From Prinia subflava (taxonomy: Eukaryota > Chordata > Aves > Passeriformes > Cisticolidae): 64,000 nt of DNA. The position numbers and the translations under genes are program-made. Within the stretch, counting starts at the first letter, position 1, and every line of letters starts with the position of its first letter. Positions 39,770 to 49,796 of this stretch are shown here, piece after piece. The notes below the pieces were generated by a model. It did no database searches and had not been told where the DNA came from. It saw only the letters and a program-made list of their open reading frames with translations. The stretch covers positions 98,603,239 through 98,667,238 of the forward strand of contig NC_086248.1 of assembly GCF_021018805.1 (NCBI RefSeq). Direction: 5' to 3'.

Positions 39770-41882
39770 CCTCCCTAAAGTTTAGGAAATAGTGGTGTTT
39801 GGATGGCAAAGTCAACTGGGACTAAAACTCAGGATGAGAGCATATTTGGCTACCTAGTCACTTTGTACTTAAAAACATCTAGAAAAGGTGAGTTCAGCAG
39901 AGGAGGAACACACACCTACAAGAATGCATAATTATTCACAGCTTTGATTTAATAGGTACTAAAAGCCTAATCCACAGGATGGCCTCTATTAACAACTTAT
40001 TAATAATTTCACTCAGCTCTATGTCTTCAGAAAACTAATTTGACAGGGTTGTTGGGGTTTTTTTAACACTTTCTAATGGAATGTCATCTGTGATGAGTTC
40101 CTAATTTCCTGAATTTGGTTTGCTGACTAAAAAAATAAAAATCCATGGGACTAATTTTACTGTGGGATAATTTGGGGTCATACTTGCCACGTATTTGATG
40201 CTCAGTGGCATGGCAGTTGCTCAGTAAGGTGTCAGATGGTTAATTTTTTTTCCCTGGTAGGTCGTATGCACCATTTCATCCATGTCAGTTGGGTACTAGA
40301 TAGACACTGCTGCCATGAGTGCTGCCATGAAACTCAGTGAGTCTGAACATCAAACAAAAGGGAACATGGAGAGAAAGAGAGCACCAGCCAGATGAATTCA
40401 TGTTACAGTTAGCATCCTGTGACTACTTGTTTGATAATTCTACTACAAATCAGACTACTACTGACATCTTCAGAGTGATAAAGCTGTTGTGATTCTTTGC
40501 TCAGCGTGGCATAGTGAGATGGATGGATACAAACTGATTGTTACAGCAAGATCCTGTTCAGAGGTGAGATAAAGTCAGGAGAGGAACAAGTAGAATGCTA
40601 CTTCACCCCAGAAGAAAACGCAATCAATGCTTTCTTAGTAAAGATACTAGGAAACTGATGCATCATAATTCAAACACATCCTTTTTGCAATCTTACAAGT
40701 ATTCTAATGTAGTTTGGAAATAGCATTATGAATGGACTAGAGCAAGGCTTCAATTAACAGTAGTTACTCACACCACATTAGTAGAATTGCTCCATAAGAA
40801 ACAGCAGATGCTGTGACCCCGTACACATTTGCAGGAATTTTTTTTAACAATTAGATTGTATTTTGGCTATGTGCAGTGGTGCTGAAATCCAAAAGGAGGA
40901 AAGTCAGGAAGCACAGCATCTGCCTAGCTAAACTGAAGGCTGTGTTAAGCAAGAAGGAAGAAAAAATCTTATTAGGGAGAAATTTAAACTTTCTTTCCTT
41001 ATATTGTCTTTCATCTGCAGATAATATGTCTATGACAGCTCAACATTTTTCAATAACAAAATAGCACACAGTAAGACAACAAATGTCTTTTCTCCCCATC
41101 TCTCATGTATTTATTTTCTCTAGAGATCTTTTGAAATTCATGCAAGAGGTTCCTTGTATAAACTGACAAAATATGACAGTTCATTCAACTACTGTTTTGT
41201 GCCAACTGGAGCATGTTTTCTAACAACTGCTGTTAGTCAGTACTTCATTTTTTTGCCAGAACTGGCATCAGAAATGCACTTTCATGTATTGTTTTTTGCT
41301 ACATGCATGGGAGACTTGGTGGACAAATATTTCTTGTGTGGAGAATGAGCTCTGACACTTCTTGGAGCAGGAGGAATGAAAACGAGAGCTGTTGCTAGTT
41401 GTTCTCCCAACACCCCTTCCTCACACCTCTCTCTATAGCTGTCTTGAAAGACTGTGCTTATAATTGATTGATGAAGGAGTCCTGGCCCTTTCTTTGTAGT
41501 TTGATTTTCACTGAACAAAGCAGCTGTCAGAGATTTTGGTGATTCAGTCCCTGGTGCATGCTAAGGGGCTGGGTGGATATAAAGTAGATGCTGTCACTTT
41601 TATGATTCTATTAACAAATAAATGAATAGCTGCATTATTGCTGTTTTCTCGAGGGAGTGGCCCATCCACCATGGCTCACTCCCCAGAGGATTCATTTAAA
41701 TGCATCTGGCATGAGGAGAGCTCTGGGCTCCACAGGAAGGCAGCTTTCTCTGTGCTGGGCATCCAGGCCCAAGCACCCTTCCCAGGATGATACTGGGATA
41801 TTCCCTGGGCTGTTGCTCCTCTAAAACTTTTTCTTCAGAATGCAATATAGCATTAAAGCCCCTTCCAAAGGGAACCTGAGCG

Positions 41883-41888
41883 GTTTTC
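41883..41888. repeat. Target-site duplication, left copy (GTTTTC)
   Basis: This hexamer is directly repeated at 42407-42412 on the other side of the TG...CA element and marks the integration site of the ERVK-like LTR. Confidence 0.7.
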
Positions 41889-42001
41889 TGCAGGAAAAGG
41901 GAGTACAGGTGACCTCACACCTGATAAGTAACAGCTGTGTTAGTTACCCAGTACAGCCTGGCCCTGATGAGTCACAGCTATAGCCAGTAAAGGTCAATGA
42001 G

Positions 42002-42008
42002 ATAAAAG
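42002..42008 (+). promoter_or_regulatory. TATA-like box of the ERVK-like LTR
   Basis: ATAAAAG lies about 114 bp into the LTR, upstream of the presumed R region. Its position agrees with the U3/R layout. Whether it still drives transcription cannot be told from sequence. Confidence 0.4.
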
Positions 42009-42139
42009 GGAGTGAGCAGCTGGTGAGGGGCATTCATGAAGGAGGAGGAACCTTGAGGAAGAGGGAATGAGAGGATCATGAAGAAGAAGGATCCTGAGGA
42101 GAGAGAATCACTGCAGTGAGGTCAGCCTGTTGTTGGAAC

Positions 42140-42300
42140 CTGCAGTCAGAGTCTAGCTGGGTGAAAGCTGCAGTCAGAGTCTGCAAACTGATCCCTGCAG
42201 TCAGAGTTAGCAGGAAATAACCAGCAGTCAGAGGCTGCAAGGGAAACCTCCAGCAGGAGCTTGCTGCAGCCAGAGTCAGTGAATAGTTGCAGCCAGGATG
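42140..42300 (+). repeat. Tandem repeat of about 27 bp inside the ERVK-like LTR
   Basis: The core CTGCAGTCAGAGT recurs at 42140, 42168 and 42195. A variant CAGCAGTCAGAG lies at 42222, CTGCAGCCAGAGTC at 42264, and TTGCAGCCAGGA near 42288. The first four starts are spaced 27-28 bp apart. The array lies between the TATA-like box and the poly(A) signal, so it falls in the presumed R region. Copy number probably differs between family members. Confidence 0.75.
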
Positions 42301-42344
42301 GCTGAGCTGTAAAGAGGAACAAACCAGGCCCCTTTTCATGCTGT

Positions 42345-42350
42345 GATAAA
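42345..42350 (+). terminator. Variant poly(A) signal of the ERVK-like LTR
   Basis: GATAAA is a one-base variant of AATAAA. It is followed within 20 nt by a GT-rich stretch and lies about 57 nt before the LTR end, as expected for the R/U5 boundary. It is in sense with ALK, so it is a possible cryptic intronic poly(A) site. Confidence 0.4.
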
Positions 42351-42406
42351 CAAGAAGTCTGTGTCTTGGCTCACTTCTGCCCTCTAACAAGAGGGCTGCT
42401 GCAACA

Positions 42407-42412
42407 GTTTTC
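42407..42412. repeat. Target-site duplication, right copy (GTTTTC)
   Basis: Identical to 41883-41888. It follows the terminal CA of the LTR directly. Confidence 0.7.
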
Positions 42413-44915
42413 CTTCAAGGTGGGCGTGGGAGGGACGAGCAGTGCTGGTGCTGCCAGCCTTGATCCTGCCCAACAGCCACTACTCCTGGGTGCTGGGGAG
42501 AGCTGGTTCCACTGAACTTTTCTTTGCAGGCAGCAAGCTCTGAGGAGTCTTGAAGCCCTGTGAGGGTACAGCAGCAGCCCTGTCAGTAATTTCAAGGTCA
42601 GGGCATTGTGCTCAGAGACCTGCTGGTGTGGAGGAAGGACACAGAGAGCAATAAGCTAACTAATGCTAAGTAGCCCAGCTACGTAAATTAAAAGGAGGTC
42701 TCTGGAGAGCACAGGCTGTGTTTCAGGAAGGGAGAGGAGCTGGTGTGGTGCCCAGCTGATCTCACTGCTGCACTTGCAGGTGACTGATGGTATGGACCCC
42801 AAAGCTGTGCTGAATGGTGCAATGCTGTGGGACTCCTCGAGTGCCTCCCCAGTTCCCCATGTCCCCTGTCAGGCTGTGGTGCTGTTCTCACATTTGTCAG
42901 CTTATGGAGCAGCAGCCCAAGGAGCAGGCAGTGATTGTTGGCACAGGCATTTACTAAGGGTAGTGTGACCCAGGCTGCCTGGCAGGGATACATGTGAGTT
43001 AAGCATCCCATAAAATGTGCAGTCTGCCCTTTCTCAGGGCTAGGCAATGGAAGGAAATAGGTGAAATTGTCTCTTCAGACTTGCTTGCTCAGCAGGAACA
43101 AGGCAGTTAAACTCTGCAACTGTTTGAAATTGTTTTTGCTCTGGAATTTGTGTGACTGCCAGCACCTTTTCCCTTTTCCTTTGGGCTTTTTTTCCTGTGC
43201 CCTTCCATCCTGTGGTACATTCCCTTATTTTAAACTGCTGCTATAATTTTATTGTAACTCCAGTTACAAAGCTAAAATATAGCACCAGGAATTAATTTGT
43301 AAGAAGCTTCACCTCTTCCTTGTGCCAGTAGGGCAATGCTCACTTCCAAGGACTTGGCCTGTATTTGGGTCCTGGGTGTTCAGCAGGGGGATGAGGTGAC
43401 AGCCAGAGAGCACAGTGTCTCCTATTTATGTTCTGTTTTCAGGGAGAAATTCTTATTGCTGCAGGCCTCTTTGTGGCACCCCACATGTGCACCCTGGTTT
43501 GGTGAACAGAAGTGCAGAAAGGCCTGATGAGGCAATTGAAACCCTTAGATTGAATGTCCTGTGCCCTTTTGTACTCAGAGGGAATAGGAAGGCTTTAGGA
43601 ACTGGCTCTGTCACTAGGATTAATAACTGGAAAATCAATTTGTCATTTGCCTGTCATAAATTAAAAGCTTATAGGCCTTATAACATGAGTAAAATAGAGG
43701 TTAGTGGGTATTGATGGAGGTCTCAAAGCTCACTCAGCAGAGCAGACCTCTACTACACAATTTAAATTATGTCTCCTCCACAAGGAATATCTGTCAATAT
43801 TTGTATTGAAAAAAGACATCCTGTGCAAGAATATTTTATCTGTTTCTACACTGCTGCTGCAATTGCTGCTGCTGAAAGAGTTCTTGAGGGAGATTGTGGT
43901 CCTGACTTGATCGGTGTGAGTGACCTTTACATTGTGCATTTGTCTGTAGATGTAGTATAAATTAGTCATGTGCAAGCTGATGAGGTGTCAGTGAAGCTGC
44001 TCCTGCTGAGAACAGAGAACCTCACTCTGCTCCCTTGGCTGTCGTAGTGTGGTGAGGAAGCAACCACACCGTTTTCAGAGCTGTGCCCAGTGGAGAGTAA
44101 TTGAGGAGGAGTGGCTTATAAGAGTCAGCAGACCAGGAGGGAAAAGGACGCTTTAAAGTCAGACACCTGTAGAACTAGAAGGGAGCAGTCTAAGAGGAAA
44201 CCACCTGCTGGTGAGATTTTAGTGGTTGAAAGGAGAGGTGGTTTAGACCAAATAAACCTAATATTTTGTTGGGCAGCTGAAGAAAGGATATTCGGAGTAG
44301 TTTCTTAACAGGAACGGGTTTTTTTAATCTGTCTCTCAATATTAGGTTCTAAATAGGGTATGTTTCTGTGATGTGTGGTTACACGAATGATCCAAGATTA
44401 CCCAAAAGTGAATGATCCATAATTTGACCTTCTACAATACAAAAGAATACTTCCCACTGATTATTGTGTTTTGGTGTCTAATTTATACTACTATTTTAAG
44501 GTGTTTGTTTATTAGAAAACTCCAATCAGTTTTATTGAAACAGATGTGGCTGCCAGATACTTTAGTTATCTGTGCACAAATTATTAAGTACGTTGATAAA
44601 AAAATAAATAAATTGAAACACTCACAAGACTCTTAACATAATCAGGTATACACAGATTCCAGTGTCTTTTTAATTGAATAGTAGCTTAATTGGCTTTTCA
44701 GACTGAGGTTAATATTCTGTATCTTTTCATATACTAAATGCTGAACTGAACTGATTTGTATCTACAATCTTTCTTGTTTTGATTATAAGCATCACTTTTG
44801 TTTCTTCTTTAAAGGTTTAATGATGATGAAATAGACTTTTAATAAATTATCTGTTCTGCCTCTCTTGTGCCCAGCAGTTGCAGATAAGAGATTGTTGGAC
44901 AAACAGTTGTTTGTT

Positions 44916-44941
44916 CTGTTTTGTTTTGTTTTGTTTTTTTA
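44916..44941. repeat. (TTTTG)n microsatellite
   Basis: Five TTTTG-like units end in a T run. Confidence 0.85.
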
Positions 44942-46733
44942 TTTATTATTTAAGAAGAGACTTTGCTATTTTTTTCTATATGGAACTTAAACTCCTATAG
45001 AGCATTTAGGGTCTGTAGTGTTAATATAGCTCTAACATATGCCTGTACTTGGTTTAAATCTCTGTTACATCTCTTTTAGAAAATCATCAGAAATCATGAG
45101 AAATCACCCCACTTTACTGACTAGGCACAGTATTCAAGTCCAAAAGCTCTGTATCTAGTCAATTTATATTGATAGTGGGTTTAAAAAAATAACCACTAGA
45201 AGTTGTTAGCTTTAATTGCCTTTTCTGCAGTGTTTAATTTTTCAGTTAAAAAAAGGCAGAATGGTCTTTATCCAGCTTCCAAAGGCACATGACTACTGCT
45301 TTCTGTGCTTAACTGGGCAAGAAAACAATAAACTTGGTGTAGCCTTTAAATGTTAAGACAAAAGTGAAAAAGAAAAGAGAAACATTATTTTTTTATGCAG
45401 AGGTCTAAAAAATGGCAGATGATTTGTGACAGCAATTCGAGTATTATGTGGGTTTTGTATTTGCGAGTGTGGCTTATGTGATCTTGTAATAGCTAAACAC
45501 CAAGACCAGCTTCTCAGTGAAAAAAATATATATAATTCTTTTTTTTATGAGGTATATTACACTGTCGATAGTGAAGGGCATTGTGAAAGAAGGAAAGCCT
45601 TGAGGGTAGGAAGTTAATGTTAGCTTTGGAAGTCTGGATGCTGTTTGCATAGATTTTTCTGTCTTGCATCAGATAGCATTTCTTTGTCATCATTTCTTTG
45701 TACTGAATAAGATAATAGCACTGAAATTTGTGTCTGATACAGGACTAATTTAAATAACAACTTATAAAAAATACCAATATTCTGGTGATGTGAGGCAACT
45801 ATTAAATCATGGTAAAAGTTGCAAGTGTGAATCACAGACACTGTGGGATGTGTGAGCCAAACAGTCTCCCGCTCTTCCAAGGAACAGCCTGTTGTGAAGG
45901 ACATTGGGTGTGACCACAGCAGGCATGCCAGATCATGCCCACTCTCTGTAGGCCATTCATTGCAAGCAAGGAAATAGCATTGCTGCTTGCCTTTTCTTCC
46001 TTTACTTTCCCTGCTCCAGGCAGAGGCTTTAGCTGTGTGCAGAGGTCATAACACTGGTTTTGAGCAGTGACTGCTATTTAATGGCATACCCCAATTAGGT
46101 TGCACCAGCTGTAGGTCAGAGGCCTGCTGTGTTAAGGGCTGCACAGCTGATTGATAGCTCTCTTTTGAGATGGGGATTCTGGAAAGGGAGACTAAAGCAG
46201 GGAGCAGAGCTGGCTATGGAGTGCTTGTTGTGCCACAATCAGTCAGTCATGGGGACTGGAGGAGGAAAATCAGAGTGCCTTGTGGATATCCATGAAGAGC
46301 CTCTCTGCTCGGGTCAAGAGGGTTGGAGAGCACAAAGGCTTCTGTTCCCAGCAGCTGGGCAGGAGGGGAAGTAAGCAGCAACTGCTGGAAAGCTGAAGAA
46401 AATATGAGATTGATCAGGAAGAGAAATGCACAAAGAATGAAACAGTTGATTTGAAAAGATTGTTCGTGCTGTGTGTGGTCCTTGGCCTAGGCTTTCCCAT
46501 TTGTCATCCAGCGAGTTGCATCAAAAAAATCCTTGTATGAGCTGTGCTTCTCCCCTCCATATTTTTTTTGACAGTGCCTTGAAACATACTGCTCAAGGTG
46601 TTCCATGTGACTAGTAAAGATAATATATGTTCTGTAACCTATTTGGTTTTTGTATTTGGTTGTTCTTTTGTCCATCAGGGCTTAGGTACAAAGTTTAACA
46701 GACTCCTAACACTTCATAGAGTTTAGAAAAATA

Positions 46734-46842
46734 TTTGGTTTGGTTTGTTTTTTGCTTTTTGGGTTTTATTTGATTTGGGTTTTTTTTTTGGTTTGGCTTT
46801 TTTGGTGTTGTTTTTGGGGTTGGTTGGTTGGTTTGTTTGTCT
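46734..46842. repeat. T/G-rich simple repeat
   Basis: Degenerate TTTGG, TTTTTGG and GGTTGGTTGG words lie about 1.5 kb upstream of the ALK exon. The type is that of 28386-28557 with a few interruptions. Confidence 0.88.
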
Positions 46843-48335
46843 TAAATATTTAAGACCATCTAAGGGACTAGAACTATGCGGTCTGGGGTTTGGATATGAT
46901 ATTGCAGTAGTAAACTGCATAAATATATCCACAGTTCCCCGCTGCCTAAATTGAAGTGTGCTTCATGTGTCATGAAGTTTATATTGATAACTTAGAGGCC
47001 TGAACAGAGATGGGGCTTTTGCGTTTGGATTTAAGGAAATGTGTGTAATCCTTGTTACTGCTGCTTGTGGTGTAAATGGACTCCTTATGGTTTCCTTGGT
47101 GTTGTGAAGTATTTAAAATGCTGAGTGAATGATGAAGCGCTTGATTAGGAAAATCAAATATAAACTGGAAAAATGATTCTGTTTCTTCCAGCTTGATGTT
47201 AAAAAGGGAAATTAGCTGGGAAAAGTATAGCAAGAGGGCAACAGTATTAACCTTCAGTTTAGAAAATATTTTATCACCAGGAAAATAGACTGAACTACAT
47301 AAATCTGTGCCCACAAAGAAGAAAATATATGCTTAACAGAGAATGTAATTGAAGTTTAAAGAAATCAGTTAATTCACTAATGTCAATTCAAATTATTTGT
47401 TTCACCTGGATAGTATGGCAAAACAGAAAGACAGTGCAGAATACTCCAAAGGAGCAGCTGTATTTTTTTCCTTGGGCTTTTTCAGATGGATCTGGCCTGT
47501 TCAGAAACACTGAATTAGTTCTAAAATAATTTTTCTCTTACTGAATATTGTGTTCAGTGCTGACTGGTGACAAACGCAAATGCATACAGGGCATTCCAGA
47601 AAATTTAATGATCTTGGCAATTAAAAGTAAAACCCTTGCAGGTTGCCACTGCATGTTGTGTTAAGCGACTTGAACTATAGTGTGATGGTAAACTGGATAC
47701 TGGGAAGAGAATCACAGTTGTGTCAGCAGGGTAATGGGTTTCCCTAGAGAAACATCTCAGAAAGAGAAATTTCTGTTGCAGGCTGAAGTTCTGCAGCAGC
47801 AAGTCAGGTTGCTGCTGCTATCTGAAGAAAGAGTTGCAAACCCTGAGGGTCAGGATGTCACCTCCTGGGGTCCAGTCCCTGTGGCTTCCAGCACATTCCA
47901 TATGCCCAGGATAGGTGACTGTCTTTGTAGAGACCTGTGCTTACTGAGGGGGAACAGGGGTGTGAATCATCTTAGGAGTCTTTGCACTCTAATGGTCCTG
48001 GTTGAATTTGAAGCAGTATGCCAGAAGAGATTGCCTTTCTGTCCCATTTCATCTATTGACTAAGCTATTTTCCTTTCAATCCAGATGATGTCTTTCCCCA
48101 TTTTAGCCTGAGCTGCCCTTTGACCTGTCCTGAAGGGGAATTTCTGGCTCTTGGGCATTCCTCTTGATTTGCTGCTGCCTCCCTAATGAATCTCCCTGTG
48201 TGGCCCATTTTTGCCTGTTTACCGAATTCCCTATTTTTACCTCATTGTGGAAAAAAATCAAGCCCTAACTTACTGAAGTATAAAATGAATGTGCACGCAT
48301 GTGTATGTATACCTACCTTCGAGCACAGAAGATGC

Positions 48336-48384
48336 TGGATTTAATTAACCTGGTGTGTTTTTCGTGTCCATTTTCTTTTTCCAG
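48336..48384 (+). other. ALK: Splice acceptor of ALK exon 3
   Basis: A pyrimidine-rich run (TTTTCTTTTTCCAG, 48371-48384) ends in the AG directly before the exon. About 40-45 nt upstream, TTTAATTAACC at 48336-48347 offers adenines suited to a branch point. The acceptor leaves a phase-1 codon, which fits the phase recalled for human ALK exon 3. The branch point is inferred. Confidence 0.85.
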
Positions 48385-48549
48385 TATTTGACTGCAACTT
48401 CGAATCTCCTTGTGAGCTGGAATATTCCTTTACCTCAAAAGATCAAGAAACCCCCAAGAATGCCTGGGTCAGACTGAATGCAGAGGAAATCTCACAGCTA
48501 AACCTCCCAGATGGGCCAGAGAGAGATCACTCTGAGAGTACACCCAAAG
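48385..48549 (+). CDS. ALK: ALK receptor tyrosine kinase, coding exon equivalent to human exon 3 (start of MAM domain 1)
   Basis: Internal exon of 165 nt. Two bases complete a split codon, 54 full codons follow, and one base of the next codon ends the exon, so both junctions are phase 1. The reading frame is open and begins F-D-C-N-F-E-S-P-C-E-L-E-Y. It ends L-P-D-G-P-E-R-D-H-S, then E-S-T-P-K. From recall of human ALK this aligns without gaps to residues 264-317, the start of extracellular MAM domain 1, with about 22 of 54 identities. These include both cysteines, the C-E-L-E-Y-S block, one tryptophan, E-E-x-S-Q and D-G-P. ALK is a single-pass receptor kinase of the nervous system activated by ALKAL cytokines; this piece is extracellular. 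The human N285 sequon is absent. Only this exon is visible, with no kinase exons. LTK, the close paralogue, lacks MAM domains in mammals, so ALK is preferred. Start and end were set by splice sites, not by a start codon. Confidence 0.93.
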
Positions 48550-48555
48550 GTAAGA
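48550..48555 (+). other. ALK: Splice donor of ALK exon 3
   Basis: The exon ends AAAG and is followed by GTAAGA, a near-consensus U1 donor. The reading frame is split after the first base of a codon, so the donor has the same phase as the acceptor. Confidence 0.88.
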
Positions 48556-49398
48556 TGAATACCGCTGTGTGATGCCATCAGTAGTGGTTAGTTTTAAAAC
48601 AAACACCCTTGCTTCCACACCCTAAAATAACCATAACACAAAACCACAAAACCCTGCCCAAACAAACATGTCATCCTGAAATGCTAAAGACAACTATAAT
48701 CCCTTTGCTTCAGCAGACAATGTGTGACAACAAAGTGACAAACAAAAGGAGATTGTTCTCCACAGGAGAGATCTGTTTTCACCTAATTGCAAACTCCATC
48801 ATATATCTCTGAAGCAAAGTGTCAAATACAGTCTTATGTAAAATCTGAATTGGGCTGGCCCATGCAATGGATGATATTTGGATGAAAACTATACTGTGGT
48901 GCCTGTGTTTAAGGTCATTCAGTGTTTGGAAGAGTCTGGCCTTACCTTTGCTCTAGGTCTTGTTTACCACTTGTGTGTTTGCAGACCATTTTAGGCAATA
49001 TCCTTTTGTCCAGGGCTTAGGTTCTCTGTTTGGTAAGAAAACAAAGATGGGCTTTGTCCTTAATATAAGAAAAAAATCCTGTCTCTAAAGAGAGCTAGGA
49101 AGTCTCAAAAGATGAGAATGCAACAGACTTTTTTCTTTTCTTGGAAAAAAATGTGGTTTGTTGGAATTAATTTTCCTGCTTATGGATCGTATCTGTGAAC
49201 AGCAGCATATTTAATTGAGATTGTAAATTCTGAAAATATTTTTAGATGTATTTATGCTCCTGTAATCCTGGGAAAGCAGAAGAATTCTTAACGTCCTTTC
49301 AGCTTCTAGTGACATCTGCTTGGAACGTCTCTCTGGAAGGTAGTGCTGTTGAGAATGGACCTACAAAAATGAGAGAAGGGGACTTAGGGCTACAAACC

Positions 49399-49796
49399 TG
49401 TGGGAGGACAGACAGAGATAGTGCTGAAGGCAGTCTTGCCCCTGATACATTGCAGCTCTGTTAATTACCAAAGAGTGGGAACAGCCTGGCCCTCACAGCT
49501 GTGGGTGTGAGAAAGAGTGAGCTGGGAGGGAATCACTTGGAGCCTGCTGGCCGTGCTGTGAGGAGGAAGGGACAGAAAGGGGGAGGCGTGAAATGAGGGA
49601 CAGACAGGGTTAGGTGGCTGTGCTAGGGACAGGAAGGAACAAGCCAGAACCGCAGAAGGAAGGGAGAAGAGAGAAAGAGCCAGAGCTGGGTAGAGCTGCC
49701 CATGGGAGGCTACATAGAAAAGGTGTGAGAGACTTTTAGACAACAATACACTGATGCTTGAAGCCTTCTTCAGTGTCAGTCATACCTCCTCTGTCA
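49399..49796 (+). mobile_element. Second, diverged ERVK-like solo LTR (same family as 41889-42406)
   Basis: A block at 49443-49470 (CCTGATA...CAGCTCTGTTAATTACC) matches 41920-41949 of the first LTR (CCTGATA...CAGCTGTGTTAGTTACC). A second block, ACAGCCTGGCCCT, is shared (49481-49493 and 41953-41965), followed in both by CACAGCT. The element starts TGTGGGAGG and ends TGTCA. It is flanked by CAAACC (49393-49398) and CAAACT (49797-49802), a 6-bp target duplication with one mismatch. At 398 bp it is shorter than its relative and lacks the 27-bp repeat array. The middle (49540-49690) is strongly purine-rich. It lies 850 bp downstream of ALK exon 3 in the same orientation. The boundaries are less sure than the homology. 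Confidence 0.58.

Larger units (their letters stand above)
41889..42406 (+). mobile_element. Solo LTR of an ERVK-like endogenous retrovirus
   Basis: The 518-bp element starts TG and ends CA. It is flanked by a perfect 6-bp direct repeat GTTTTC (41883-41888 and 42407-42412), the duplication length typical of class II (ERVK-like) integration. Inside are, in LTR order, a TATA-like box ATAAAAG (42002-42008), a tandem-repeat region, a variant poly(A) signal GATAAA (42345-42350) and a GT-rich tract (GTCTGTGTCTTGG, 42357-42369). This anatomy places it on the plus strand, the same as ALK. No gag, pol or env sequence flanks it, so it is a solo LTR left by recombination. A diverged relative lies at 49399-49796. 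The family name is not known to me. Confidence 0.72.
1..48384 (+). other. ALK: ALK intron upstream of exon 3 (intron 2 by human numbering), partial
   Basis: No exon could be supported in this stretch. I searched by eye for the expected exon 2 peptide (W-N-L-T-W-I-M-K-D-like, phase 1 to 1) and did not find it. Exon 2 is probably left of the window, though a diverged copy could have been missed. The sequence is AT-rich, CpG-poor intron. Contents are listed separately: CR1 ends near 2.3-2.5 and 19.9 kb, an ERVL-like LTR at 9.1-9.6 kb, an ERVK-like LTR at 41.9-42.4 kb, tandem duplications at 23.3, 26.3 and 32.6 kb, and several simple repeats. The stretches 3.4-8.2, 11.2-19.8, 20.1-23.2, 33-39.7 and 42.5-46.7 kb hold nothing I can name. 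The longest ORFs there (36646-37137 plus, 14896-15369 minus, 27109-27558 minus) have no recognisable family and are treated as chance. Confidence 0.8.

Noticed and set aside
39350..39778. ORF with an apparent hydrophobic, membrane-like segment and F-rich tail
   Set aside because: The hydrophobic stretch comes from T-rich codons and the tail is the poly-T tract at 39741-39769.
42076..42390. Minus-strand ORF with repeated L-T-A-x motifs
   Set aside because: The periodicity comes from the 27-bp DNA repeat within the LTR read antisense. It is not a repeat protein.
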